NCBI GenBank assembly: GCA_963576565.1
Contig: OY755040.1
Span: 21,621,543-21,685,542, forward strand
Origin: Aspidapion aeneum
Taxonomy: Eukaryota; Arthropoda; Insecta; Coleoptera; Brentidae
DNA: 64,000 nt
Direction of reading: 5' to 3'
A model generated the notes under the pieces. That model searched no databases and was not told the DNA's origin. It saw only the letters and a program-made list of their open reading frames with translations. This document shows positions 35,028 to 46,359 of this stretch, one piece after another. The first letter of the stretch is position 1. The number at the start of each line of letters is the position of its first letter. Position numbers and translations under genes: made by a program.

Positions 35028-35603
35028 TTCTAATTGCCCCATTACGATGTTCCTATTACACCACGATAGTCAAAACGAAGGGGTAATAAGAAACGTTTCC
35101 TACTTGTTTAACTCAAGAAAAATTTAAAAATAATACATAGAAAGACTTACATTTGAACACAAAGAATTAAAGTATTAAAACTGCAAATAAGTGTTTCCTT
35201 CAGACAAAAAAAAATATTCCCCTATCCATTAAACGCCTCTCTCTCTCCCTATCCCGATTTTAAACAAATAAACGCACCGTCGGCGTCGACTAAAACCGCT
35301 ACCAAAAAGGTCATTTTCGAACTGTCAAATGTTATATTGTTTTCGTTGTCGGCGAAGTTATCGGGCCTAAATTTGGCACGACCAAAAAGTATCTATTAAG
35401 TAGTGTTTCCCAGGACAGTAAATTTAAATGTAAAAAAAAAAATCGATTTAAAATATGGCTATTTTGATATATGGACATGTTTAATTTGGAAATAAATTTC
35501 TAATGTTTATCAAATCGTCCCCTTTATGACATACCGACCGACTTATCTGAGAATGAATACATTTTATAGTAAAAAGAAAAAACAAATTTAAGAACGCTTA
35601 GCG

Positions 35604-36606
35604 ATGCCAGAAAAGCGGTTAAGGGTGAAAAGGAGATACCGTGTAACCATACCGCCAAGGGATGCATGGAAGGAGGACGGAGCTGAATTCCTTAGCGACG
35701 CCACGGTCTGCTATACAGACGGATTAAGGCTGACAGACCGGAATTCGACCGGTGCAGGAGTGTGGAAAAAGCTACTCGCTGGGATCCAATGCAACAGTCT
35801 TCCAGGCAGAGGTTTACGCTATATTGGCGGTAACATGGGAGGAAGAAATTAGGAACGAAACAGGAAAACGCCTCTGCATCTGTTCAGACAGTCAAGCTGC
35901 GCTGAAAGCACTGTGCAAACCAACCATGTCCGCGGGTTTGGTGCAGGAGAGTGCGGATGCACTTCAGGAATTGGCCGGCGTCAGAGAGGTAGAGCTCGTA
36001 TGGGTCCCAGGCCACATGGGAGTCCCCGGAAGCGAGAAAGCGGACGGACTCGCCAGGGGAGGATCCCGGCAGAAACGCGTCGGGCCAGAGCCTTTCCTGG
36101 GGCTCACAAGAGGGCAAATGAAGGCGGCCCTAACAGAGTGGACCCAGAAAGAGATACAAAGGGAATGGGCCAACACAGGAAACGCCAGACAGGCGAAGAA
36201 GTATGTGACAGGCTACAGCAAATCCCGTAGGGACTGGCTGCTCCGTAGAACACGAAGAGAGGTGGGAGCCATAGTGGGAGTCCTGACCGGACACTGCGTC
36301 CTACAAGGACACCTGGCAAAGATGAGAGTGAAGGAGGACGCGACGTGCGAGCGATGTTGGGCCGAGGACGAGACATCGGCGCATTTTCTCTCATCATGTG
36401 AAGCATACAAGGAGGCAAGAAGAGAGGTATTCGAAGAGGAAGCCTTTGAGACGGAGGACCTTCTGAATTCTGGCCTTTGTACAGAAGACGGGCAGATTCC
36501 TTAGCGAAAGAAGGACGCAGTAGGAGGGATGCCCGGGGGTTGGCGAAAAGGGCGCTTCATGTGCCTAGTCGCCAGGCCTAGAGCCTACCTCACACTACTA
36601 CTACTA
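35604..36606 (+). pseudogene. LINE 3' fragment: RNase H and zinc motif, frameshifted
   Basis: 35604-35790 encodes the first RNase H strand (CYTDGLRLTDRNSTGAGVW). The frame then shifts by one and 35752-36504 continues with VFQAEVYAILAV (Glu), CSDSQAALKAL (Asp) and LVWVPGHMGVPGSEKADGLA (Asp). A C-terminal region follows with VGVLTGHCVLQGHL and CERCWAEDETSAHFLSSC. The 3' end is an ACT-triplet tail at about 36588-36606, as in the minus-strand copy at 29877-30750, which places both in one family. No reverse transcriptase is present, so it is a 5'-truncated copy. Confidence 0.85.
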
Positions 36607-37594
36607 CGCAGAGCGTATCTAGAAACATTTTGATAAGTGGTCAACACTAACTGTAAACATAGCAACATTTTTATAGAACCGCTATGGCTAAATAAACGGG
36701 GCTCAATTTGGTGTTCTTCTTCTTCTGTTAAAGTTATTTAAATTTTCAGATAATTTATGTCATAAAGGGAAGGAAATAAAGCTGACATTTTAATTCGTAT
36801 TGTGCCTCTTGTGCATTTTTTTACTTAAGTTGTTTAGATTTCAAATTTCATAACAAGAAGCCAAAATTATTTTGGTATTTGAGTGTTGATGAACTTTTCT
36901 GTATAAAAAATGTTAATATTTTGCCAAAAGACTCGGCTTATTTTGATAAAAATAAATATTAATGATGTCCTTTTAGTGATTTACAGATGAAGAGTTTCTT
37001 GGATTTAGGTTGGACGTACTTCAATTGAATTAAAACAACACTCAAAAGTATCTTGAATACGCTTTAGTCTCCTACGAATTTCGACCTGATAAATTCAACA
37101 TTAAATGTTAAATAATTTTTTTATAAACCTTTAAATTTGCTTATCCTAAACAAACAATTTAGACCAGTAGCACTATTCTTAAAATCCCTACAAATCTAGG
37201 GAAAAACGAGAAATCGAATAATTTTTGATAAACTTTTTTGTTTTTAATTCTCTTACTAATGACCAATAGAACAGCTTTAATTGAAAATCATGCTACCAGT
37301 GGCAATCGCAAAAGGGATTAACCACGTCGACCAATCAGGTGTGCGTAATCGAGGGAGATTTCTCTTTTTCCCCTACATTTGTAGGAATTTCAAGAATAGT
37401 GCTACAGGAATCCCTGGTCTCGACGACGACATGCCGCTAAGTGAAAATAATAACTATATAAAAGAATCCAAGGTTCAAAAATTTACAACTATTTGAACGT
37501 TGTACCATTTATACTAATAAAAAGCTTTACAAAAACTTATACCTATAAAATTGGAAGCAAAAACTTAAAAATTATTTATAAAGACTTACTACAT
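36607..37594. other. Downstream region of the importin gene; no coding feature
   Basis: AT-rich. The 3' UTR of the importin-11 gene should start at 37594 and run leftwards, but I see no clear AATAAA on the minus strand close to the stop codon. Confidence 0.4.
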
Positions 37595-37696
37595 TTATAT
37601 CGAGACATATTCCTTGAGTTGGTTTATCACATCGGGTTGTACAGTGTTCCATAATTGCTGGTACTGAATTCCCGTTTGGTTTCTTAGAAGAACAAT
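37595..37696 (-). CDS. IPO11: Importin-11, last coding exon
   Basis: After a TTTTTTCTAG acceptor, this exon encodes 33 residues ending GIQYQQLWNTVQPDVINQL KEYVSI and then TAA at 37597-37595. It matches the conserved C-terminus of importin-11 (the Q...L...V...I..QL.E pattern). Importin-11 is a karyopherin-beta built of HEAT repeats; it carries cargo such as the ubiquitin-conjugating enzyme UBE2E3 into the nucleus and releases it on Ran-GTP binding. The exon begins in phase 0. The preceding exon with the conserved D.VHT segment was not found in the 8.5-kb gap to 46223. Confidence 0.75.
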   Translation of the reverse strand: MVLLRNQTGIQYQQLWNTVQPDVINQLKEYVSI

Positions 37697-37939
37697 CTAG
37701 AAAAAAATCAAACTGAAGATCACCTTGAATTATAAAAAAAACAACAATTTTTTGTGGCTAAGCGGGTAGAAAGATTTTTTTTTTATTTTTATTCACGAGT
37801 ACTAAACTGTACGTTTGTAGTATTTTTGGCTTACGCTCCGCTGACTCGATATAAAACGTTGCGAATGCGGAACAAATGCAATATGCATTAACCAGACCCC
37901 CAAGAAACATTTATTTGACTTACAACCTAATGAGACCTG

Positions 37940-38280
37940 CACCGACGTTGGATTTAGTGAAATATTAAGTTGCAAGATTGATTATGCGTTGAGCGACGTC
38001 ACATTTATGTCAAAACCGACGTTATTAAATATACGTCCGTTTTTTTAACGATCTCGCGACGTCAAATATTGCAACGCAATATTCCATTGATTTCCCAACG
38101 TCGGTCTTACGTTCGTTTGTTCGACGTACAAAAACTCTAACCAGCCCAACGACCAACAGACGTCGGCGTCGGGTACCTCCGGTGAAGACCCTAACCTCAG
38201 GCCTGAACTAGCGTTTAGTTTGGTTGGTGTATTTCCCGTAACTTTTACTTGACCTATTCGACGTCCGTTCATATGGCCTA
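37940..38280. other. Cluster of GACGT/ACGTC motifs
   Basis: About ten ACGT cores, mostly within GACGT or ACGTC, occur in 340 bp of otherwise AT-rich DNA, with more near 38690 and 40060-40170. No ORF or inverted ends were identified. It could be a decayed repeat or a CpG-rich regulatory segment. Confidence 0.4.
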
Positions 38281-38995
38281 CGCGTCACATTTACAGCCTA
38301 CTGTCATTTATAGACGCCCATAACCTAACAAAAAGTGCATTTGTTCAGGACGGCTACATGTCAGGACATGACGCAGTTTTATATCTTTTTTGGATTTTGG
38401 AAACCATAATAGCCTATCCTCTTCCCACAGGTGGGGTATCGGTTTTTTATTTCCCTTAGATTTTTGGTATTTAAACAAACATTTCTAAAAACAAAAAAAT
38501 ATTAAAAAAACAATGATTATGTCACTGCCTGACAGTTGACAGCGCGGTAGTTAGCTTTGGGACCGTGGGCTTTACCTATTGTAGGCAAAAAAGAGCGGAC
38601 GTTGAACCGAGATTTTGGTTAATATGATAGATATAGTTGCGAACCTAGAGTTCCAATCCGTTGGTATTTAATGGGACGAAATACGTTTGCCAGACGTCGG
38701 ACTTCCACTCTTTGGTTATCTTTCATAACCAAAAGTGGAGACCCGGTCCGAATTGGTATATTATTAGTTCACATTAAGTCAGACACCGACATCCGCCATT
38801 CTGAAAAGGTTAGCGTCTGTCAGCCATTATAAAATATTTTTTCTTTTTCTAATGTTAAGTAGAAATGAAGGAATAATTGCAAAATTAGTAACAAATTTGA
38901 GTTTAGTGAAGCAGCAAAACATTTTTTTTACAAAAATAAAATAATAATAAAAATTAGATCTATTTAAAATACTCTGCCAATATATGGGCCCCTAA

Positions 38996-39700
38996 GCTCA
39001 CACTAGGTACTATAGTTATAGTGTACGTGCGAGCTAATAAAACTAAAAACTGAAATATATCTTAATCAACTCCAGACTAAATTACCTTTTGTTTGATACC
39101 ACACAAGCTATGTATTTACTTAAACTCAAATTTTTGAAATCTACCCCCACCTTTAAAAAAACAAACACTAAAATGTATTTTGTTTAACTCCGGACTCAAT
39201 GACCTTTCCTTTGATATCACACACGCCATATTTTTACGTAAACTCAAATTTTTGAAATCTACCCCCACCCTTTTTGAAGAAAAAAAAACTCAAATGTATT
39301 TTGTTTAACTCCATACTCAATTACCTTTCGTTTGATATCACACACGCCATATTTTCACATAAACTCTAATTTTTGAAATCTTCCCCCACCCTTTTATTTG
39401 GCTTCTGTTCGGTGGATTTTGTTCATTTTTAAATGGGACCATCTCGACCCAAGACCCAGCCTAGGTACCACATTTCATTAAAATCGGCCAAGCGGTTTTT
39501 GAGTTATGCGCGTTGGTCGTTACAGACAGACATACAGACAGACAGACAGACAGACAGACAGACGGCGCGACAAAAAAGTTTCAAAATCATCTAAAACCCA
39601 AAGGTATATAAAAATTTTTGGAATCGGAGCAACTTTTTTTTTCTCGAAAAAATTAGGATCACCATAGCTCACACTACTATAGTATAGTATATGTGTGAGC
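38996..39700. mobile_element. Element with inverted ends, triple repeat and (ACAG)n
   Basis: AGCTCACACTA...CTATAGT...AGTGT on the left is mirrored by AGCTCACACTACTATAGTATAG...GTGTGAGC at the right. Three 107-bp direct repeats follow at about 39060-39400 (TTAACTCC..ACTCAAT..CCTTT, GATATCACACACGCCAT). Then comes TTTCATTAAAATCGGCCAAG and an ACAG microsatellite (39524-39563), a combination often seen at one end of insect interspersed repeats. A further copy of the end is at 48528-48575. Confidence 0.6.
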
Positions 39701-40359
39701 TAAAATATGTATATTTTAGTAAATCTTGCATATTTTAGGAGCGCTTGCTTTTTTTGAAAGTATTTTAATCACGTTTATCAATAAACATGCCTTCGTTGTA
39801 AAATTTTAGTTGGATTCCTGCTTTAAAATATAAATTGTTAATATTCTAATACCGCCTTTCATGCATGACTATAATTGTCATTTGTAAAATGCACCCATTT
39901 TTATGAGACTTGTTTAATAAGTTTAAAATATTTACTTATCAGGTATAATTTTAGTTACTTGACAGGAATTCCTGTTTGCGACTAAATTTAAGTGACGGAA
40001 ATCCAACTTACAATTACGTTGTTAATTGGTACTCTATTACCTATAAGGTCAGATGCTGACGTCGTAGCGACCCGAATTTGTATTCCCCATTTAGGTGCAA
40101 ACGAGGGTCGTCAGGCGGTCGAAACGACGTCGCGTTTATCGCAAGCAACGTATGCGTAACGTAATATGACGTCTAAATGCTGCTTGGGCCTGAGGGACAA
40201 ATTATGTCACGGCCATGAGTACTGTTTTTTGTTTCATCTGCCTGCTTTTTATTTTTACTCTGGTAGTTTCTTTTGTATTTGTAGATGTCGTCACTTATGT
40301 GAAAGCATACGGTATCGCAGGCATTATTTATTTATTTCTCTTACCAATATCGTAAGATG

Positions 40360-40640
40360 AGAATCATATACCGTCTCTGTAGCTTTACAAAAGTGTTACA
40401 TTGACATTGCAGTGTTCTGAAGAGTCCCTTAAGGACGAAACAGTTAACTGTCAACACTTAATAGGTGTCCATTAGATCTTGGACCCCCGTGGGTGTACAG
40501 CTTTTAAGCTGCCCACGGAAAAATACAAGAGAAACAAAATCTTTCTTTGCTCACTTTGCCACGAAAAATTGTTGTTTTTTTTTATTTACGGGCACTAAAC
40601 TTTAACATTGAATTATGTTACCACTGGGAGTCTAACAAAA
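40360..40640 (+). repeat. Hammerhead-bearing repeat, family A, copy 1
   Basis: Similar in order to 59170-59430: an ACCGTCT block, the hammerhead at 40411-40458, ATTAGATCTTGGACCCCCGTG, CCCACGGAAAAATA and AGAGAAACAAAA. The sequence upstream of the ribozyme is more diverged than that downstream. It lies in an importin-11 intron, opposite to the gene. Confidence 0.7.
40411..40458 (+). ncRNA. Hammerhead ribozyme, family A, copy 1
   Basis: All core elements of a type I hammerhead are present in order: stem I AGTGTT (40411-40416), CTGAAGA (40417-40423), stem II GTCC-CTTAA-GGAC (40424-40436), GAAA (40437-40440), short stem III CAGTTAACTG (40441-40450), cleavage triplet GTC ending at 40452, and stem I 3' strand AACACT (40453-40458), fully complementary to the 5' strand. 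GACA (40403-40406) and TGTC (40466-40469) could extend stem I beyond an internal loop, the usual place for activating tertiary contacts. Short palindromic stem III is typical of hammerheads in Penelope-like elements and retrozymes, which often act as dimers. Confidence 0.8.
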
Positions 40641-40827
40641 AAGCTTAAAACTGTCACGATACAATAACACCAGGTATGTCAGCAACGTAGACCAAATTGC
40701 GTTTTAGCCGCGGATTACGTCACGTAGTCATTGATTATATTTGCGCGGCCTTTCCCAGGTCTTAATGTAGGTGATAGAAAAAAACTTAAAAGACAGAAGT
40801 AGCATAATTTTTTCCATATTATCTATA

Positions 40828-41270
40828 GGACTAAGTCACAATTCACAGAAGTCATTCCTTATGTCAAATTTTGACAACTAACTTTCTTAAGTTAAAGGGA
40901 ACACTCTGTATATTATTCCTCAAAACTAAAGATATCTTTGCCCTGATTTTAAAAATATACAGGTTGTTGACATTTAGATAAGCCGTTTTTGAGTTATATG
41001 AGTTTTGAATTACTGTTAAAGTGCACTAATAATAATCTACTTGGCCCAAGGTTCCGCATACTTCAATGTAAATTTTGTAACTTAAATAACCTAAAAACGG
41101 CTTAACTGGATATTAACAAGTGATATGTTTTCAAAATCAGGAAAAAACCGGCTTTCTTTGTGATAGAAAATCTACAACAGGGTGTTCCCTTTAAGAAAGT
41201 TGCTGTCGAAATTTGACATAAGGAATGACATCTGACACTTATGACGTAGCCCAAAAAATAAAAGGGACAA
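40828..41270. mobile_element. Palindromic MITE
   Basis: Arms at about 40828-40912 and 41178-41270 mirror each other (GTCATTCCTTATGTCAAATTT, AACTTTCTTAA, AAAGGGAACAC), and inner segments continue the mirror image (AAACGGCTTA and TAAGCCGTTTTTGAG). No coding capacity. Confidence 0.7.
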
Positions 41271-41537
41271 AATTAAGCAACTTCTATATTCAAAGTTTTT
41301 TTTTATTGTAGGCCGAACATTTGATCGATAACTGTTCAGTAAGTTTTTAATATATTGATGATTCTACAAAAATGGTGCTGTGGAGTGGGAATGCATATTT
41401 TTCAAACATAGACTGCAAATGAAGCATAGTTTTAGTTATAAGATTTAAAACGAAATGTTTTCTTTATGGAGCATTTGAGTTTAATGTATAAAAAAAATTG
41501 CAAGTTTATAATTTTTTTTATTACAAAGCAAATACCT

Positions 41538-42091
41538 CATTCCTCTGGTGTAGTCCCAAACCAAATATTAAAAACTCAGATTGAAAAAAATATCCTAATA
41601 AATAATATTTAACCAAGTCTTAACTATTTATCAAAAAATTGATAAAACTTAAGTTTGCAGTCATATTTTTGAAAATCCAAATTTACATCTTCCCGGAAAA
41701 TTTTACAATTTTAAACGTGCTCCATTTTTAATAAAACAATATTTGTTAATCTCTAGAGAAAGAGACTGCCCTGGATATCTAATTTACTTGTGAGGATGAC
41801 AAGTTTTGACAGATAATGTCAACTTTAGTTTGGTTTAAGTTAAAGATCTTTTTATTTTCGGCAGAAAATTAGTTTTTTTCGGAGAAATCAAAAAGGAACG
41901 CTTCAATTATCATTCCTCTGGTAAGTAAATATTCGACTGATATCAATAGTATAATTTTTTTGTTGATTGTTTTAAAATTATAAGTATAGGAACTTTGTTT
42001 ATATAAAACTTAAGTTAAGTAGTCTAAATAGATTTTGATTTAAATTGGAAAACCATTAAAAAACTCATTCCTCTGGTCCTCATTCCTCTGG
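41538..42091. repeat. Four copies of CATTCCTCTGG
   Basis: The 11-mer occurs at 41538, 41911, 42066 and 42081, always on the plus strand and three times after CT or AT. No known function is recognised. The remainder of 41271-43254 shows no gene. Confidence 0.6.
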
Positions 42092-43254
42092 CATTTTTAT
42101 GCAATAATTCCTAAAATTTGGGAAAATAAATGTTTCTTAGCTTACACCTAATTAGTTACATAAATTTAACAAAATTATTTACTGTGCTGTACTGTTATTT
42201 AAAGGCAATGACCAAAAATAATATCCATATAGCCCACTTTTGGTTGAATCATCCATATAATACAAATTTTTTACATTTCTTAATAATGGATCGACCAAAA
42301 TTTTTATTAGACACCGAGCAAACTTTTTGGCCTACAACTTTTTAAAATTTGGTTTATATCTATTGGCAAGTTTTAAAGTAATGACTTGAATCGTTGTTGA
42401 AACTGGACCTTCAGAAAAGCCCTACAATACTGCCGTGCATAAGCTATAATGTCGTTAACCAACATTTGGACAATTTTCATGTTTTGGTGCCGTCTTAATC
42501 ACAACATTATTCTACATCAATTTTTATAAGCAAATATTCTTTAGCATTTGTGGTTTTCAAGAAACAAATCACTAACATTTGTCAAGGATCATCGTTTGTA
42601 TATTATTTTTCGGTTTTTATGATCAAAAATAGGTAAATTTTATAGGTAGTTAACGGCATTTTAGCTTAAGGACGGCAGAATAAGGCACTTGCAGTTATCT
42701 GATCTGGCCCAGTTTTACCAAGCTTCTTTAGTATACTCAAGCCTACATTTGTGCAAAATATATGTTAAGTCCTTGGACACTTATTGCTGGTCGCGTAAGC
42801 ATCATTTAACATTAGACATGACGTCACGGCAAGCGAGAAGTGACAACCAAGCCCCATTCCCGCTATATATGGATGTGCGCTGTAGTAAGATGCCTAAGTA
42901 AGATATGTCCTAATTTTACAGAAAAAAGAATTGAATTCATATTTTTTGACGTACAATTTTAAATGAAATTCAGATTTTATATCGATTTGAAATATAAATT
43001 GGTAAGTAGCAAGCAATTTTTAACAAAATCGATATATCTGATACCTGTACTGCCCCGGTAGGAAAAAGGCCGCAAGAACATAGGTAAACAATGCATTTAT
43101 GCCGCCTTTTAACTAACAGGGGCGATATAGGTATTTTAACACAGATTTTTTTTTCATTCTGGGACTTTCCATCCATAGCTAGGATCAATCGCCCAGTCTC
43201 TTTAGCCAATTTTTTTCCAAGATATGCCTTGTTGGGAGGTTACAAAAACAACCA

Positions 43255-43390
43255 TATGCCGTGGTGGGATTTAAACCCACAAGATACGCAGCGCGCCTAG
43301 CCTATGCGCGGTCGGTCTGGTCATATAGCAAGCACTGCAGCCATATGCACGAACCAACGCGCTAAGCGTGTCGGCCACCCATATAACACA
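43255..43390 (-). mobile_element. Possible tRNA-derived SINE fragment
   Basis: On the minus strand a box A-like TTAGCGCGTTGGTTCG near 43357 is followed about 85 nt later by a box B-like GTGGGTTTAAATCCCAC. The spacing is longer than in a tRNA gene and the acceptor stem does not form, so it is not a working tRNA. It fits a tRNA-derived SINE head with an inserted stretch. Confidence 0.4.
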
Positions 43391-43469
43391 GAAATTAAAA
43401 CTAATGTCTCGGAAGAAAAGATTGTCTGAAGCAGTAACAAACCCTGATAAAATTGCTATTATAATGACT

Positions 43470-44877
43470 TCGCAGCCCACGAGAAAGACCGGCCCGGGCG
43501 CGGAAATATCACGTGACCGTAGGAGGCTCACAAAAAAACGCCTCACGGTCCGCTGTCATTATAAAACATGTGTGGTTTCAGTTTTGGTATGTTTGTTTAC
43601 GTCGATTTTTTTTTAATTCGGGCACGAATTTTATTTAAATTGTATCAAAGTTATAAAAGTAGCGCAGCCCACGAAAAAGACAGTAGTGGGTTGCGTTAAA
43701 ATAATTAATGGCTAATGAGTAAATTATAAAGAAAATACCTAATTAGTGTTGTTCCTTGTCGGTCCAACTATAAAACTGAAACCTACTATGTTGCAAACGG
43801 GAAAGAAGTGGTAAAAGATAAGATCTTGGATAAGATTGATCAAGTAATAGACATCCTTAGTGAAATTTTCGATAGTGAGTGAAAAATGTGTTCAGTTGTC
43901 ATTTCTTATTGAACAATTAGGTCTCTTGAAAAGGTAACCTGAGAATCGAAGATATGGTGGATACACTTTAATGTTGGCTTCCTCTTTGTTTATCCAGTCA
44001 ACCAGTGTATACAGGTTTACAATTCTAAGGTAATATGTCTTCCGCACCCTCGCAATATTAAAAAACTGATTTGTAAAATATTGTTAACAGATAGTAATCT
44101 CTCTGGTAGTGTGAAATATTTAAAGAGTAAGATACAGCTTTTAAAAGAACATGGGTTGGTAGTTAACTTACAATTCAATTAAATATATATTAAACTTTGT
44201 GCTGGGTAATTTTTTAAAAAATTATTGACGACCACTTCATTCAGTTCATTGAATGTGAAAACCATCTCACTTATTCACAAAATCACTTGTTTCTTTTTAT
44301 TAAATTATTGTGAAATGTTTTATATTGAAAAGTTTTCTTCAGATAACTCTAGCGAGTGTTTTTGTGGAGAAAAACTATTGTCAAAGCTTGAAAAAATTAG
44401 TTTAAGGGCATGTAAAGTTTTTTTAAATAATTTTATTAAAAAGCACAATGATTTAGTGTCTGCTAATAAATCTTTGAATAAGAACTCAGACAAAGATGAT
44501 GACACTCAAAGAAAAATTAAAAAACCAAAAGCTTAGGTATCAAACCTAATGTCCAATTTTGAAAGACTTGTATAGATTTGAAGTTACTAACGATATTATG
44601 TACCTAATATATGTACCTGAAGATATTAGAGTGCAAATTTTGTATAATTTTTTATTTTGTAGATTCAGTTCTTTTATCCATAATAAACACATATATCAGC
44701 AAAATATTTTTTTCAATTTTTGCCTATAAAAGAACAAAAATTTTTTGTTAATTTATTTAAATTGTGTAAAAACATATATTATATTAAGCAATACAATAAG
44801 AATCTTGGGACTCCTAAGATCACGTGACCGCCGACTTGCTTATAACGCGCCATGGCCGGTCTTTATCGTTGGCTGCG
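43470..44877 (+). pseudogene. P-like (THAP) transposon remnant with 8-bp target duplication
   Basis: TAATGACT at 43462-43469 and 44878-44885 flanks the unit. Its ends are inverted: CGCAGCCCACGAGAAAGACC (43471 on) against GGTCTTTATCGTTGGCTGCG at the right, with a further CACGTGA pair inside. A third copy of the end motif is at 43664-43685. Broken frames encode VVPCRSNYKTETYYV (43754-43800), the start of a THAP zinc finger, then LPHPRNIKKLICKIL and YLKSKIQLLKEHGLVVNLQF, which in P-like transposases leads into the DE(I/M) catalytic motif, here mutated (Asp to Asn, Glu to stop). A C-terminal piece lies at 44225-44536. P elements and relatives make 8-bp duplications, which agrees. Confidence 0.75.
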
Positions 44878-45309
44878 TAATGACTCATATATTTTAGCAC
44901 CTAGTGACATTGTAACTGTAATGTCACAGTTTACATCATAATTACCTGGGACTGCAAATAATCCTTTAAAACTATTGTATGTACAGGGTCGTTCAAGATC
45001 AACTGCTTCTTTCTCTGATCATGATCTGTCTCGTAGTAGGGGCCATCGTCGTCAAAATGACTTGGACTTTGACCTTCGGTCAAAACCTAAAGAGTTCATG
45101 TAACAACAAAATATGATAGAAATGGGAATATTTTTAAATTGCTGTTAATACGAAGGCTGACTTTTATATTTTGCATATAGGAACATAGAGGGCGAGACTG
45201 ATCAAAAGTCGTTACTAAAACTTAACCTCAATATTCACCTAACCTAAATTCAAAACATCAGTGCGATACTATAGTTAACAGGGAATTTTTTAAGTTTTTT
45301 AATAGAAAA

Positions 45310-46130
45310 ATGAAATTAAACGGAGAAAATTTTTGGGCTATAATTTTTAGAACTTTCGAATTAAATTATCTCAACAAATGCCTTGCCGAGTTGATTTCTG
45401 TTTTCGGTAATGAAACACCACATCAGTCGACAGTTTCTCGTTGGTATAGAGAATTCAAGCGTCGACGTATTAGTCTTAGCGACGACCCAAGGCCAGGTCC
45501 ACCAAAAGCAAGTGTCATCCAGAAAAACATCGATGCTGTGCGCATGATCATCATGAAATATCGACATGTCGCGAGATTGAAGCTTCATTGGAAAGTCGCT
45601 AGGGTTAATTGGTGTCAGAAAACTCTAGACCGCTTTGAGGCGGGAAACTCGAAAAACGTGTACAACATTCTCAGTAAGTACGGTGATGAATCGCGGAAAA
45701 AGATGGTCGAGACATTTGTCTCAAAAGCAGGTCACGTAGCAACAATGCCACTGGAAGATCTAAGGACTGTTACATCATCATTTGATAGCCGAAAGTCATC
45801 TCTGAGCTTCCAAAAATGAAACCCGAACGACGAATAATCCTCCACCAAGACAATGCAAGTTCGCGCAAAGCACAAAAAAACATTACATTTTTAACATAAC
45901 AAAACGTTGAATTGTTGAACTATTTTCCATACAGTCCCGACCTAAGTCCCAACGATTTCTATACTTTTCCGAAAATCAGGAATAGACTGCGTGGTCAAAG
46001 ATTTCAGTCACCAGAGGAAGCAGTCTCCTTCAAGAATGGAATTTTGACAGTACCAACAAACGAGTGGAATTACAGCTTTGACAACTGGTTTGAGCGCATT
46101 TTCGTGGAGAATACTTCGAGAAACAATTAA
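45310..46130 (+). pseudogene. Mariner transposase, frameshifted and internally deleted
   Basis: 45310-45819 (169 residues) carries the N-terminal helix-turn-helix region (PHQSTVSRWYREFKRRRISL, DDPRPGPPK), FEAGNSKNVYNIL with a GDES remnant of the first catalytic Asp motif, and FVSKAGHVATMPLED. About 25 residues after GDES are missing. After a stop, HQDNASSRKAQ (second Asp, about 45850) and, in a third frame, YSPDLSPNDFYTFPKI (third Asp) follow, giving the mariner D,D34D signature. The copy cannot be active. TACAGGGTCGTTCAAGATCA near 44987 may be the left inverted end; a matching right end was not found. It lies 92 bp from an importin-11 exon and is antisense to it. Confidence 0.85.
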
Positions 46131-46222
46131 GTCTTTAAAAGTTATCCACTGTTTTACTCCAGCTGTATATGCAAAACTTAAAAGACAACCCTCACAACAC
46201 TTTTCAAACATAAGTTACTTAC

Positions 46223-46359
46223 CAAAGAATCAGTCAAAAGCCCTCCGTCGTCCTGCTTGGTAATGTCATTTAACGTTTCCGCAATATTGAGCATGACTAA
46301 ATTAAACCTCTCATAAACTTGCGGGCTTTGCCTTGTCAGTAAATTTGTTAATGCTAATG
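46223..46359 (-). CDS. IPO11: Importin-11, exon
   Basis: The reading is LALTNLLTRQSPQVYERFN, then LNIAETLNDITKQDDGG, bounded by a TTTTTAG acceptor and a GTAAGT donor. It starts with two bases that complete the Ala codon opened at 49227 and ends in phase 0. It corresponds to the HEAT-repeat segment near the C-terminus of importin-11 (SALALLSLL region in vertebrates). It is followed on the gene by 8.5 kb of intron holding the mariner, the P-like element and a hammerhead repeat. Confidence 0.9.

Larger units (their letters stand above)
32951..35396. mobile_element. Nest of inverted repeats bounded by 25-bp inverted ends
   Basis: Outermost ends: 32951-32975 and 35372-35396 are complementary at 24 of 25 positions (core TTTTTGGTCGTGCCAAA). 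A second layer pairs about 33385-33555 with 35025-35215, sharing CGTTTTGACTATCGTGG and ACATCGTAATGGGGCAA. Inside the second layer lie a foldback element (33655-34130) and a Tc1/mariner-like MITE (34251-34970). No transposase is encoded. Confidence 0.65.
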
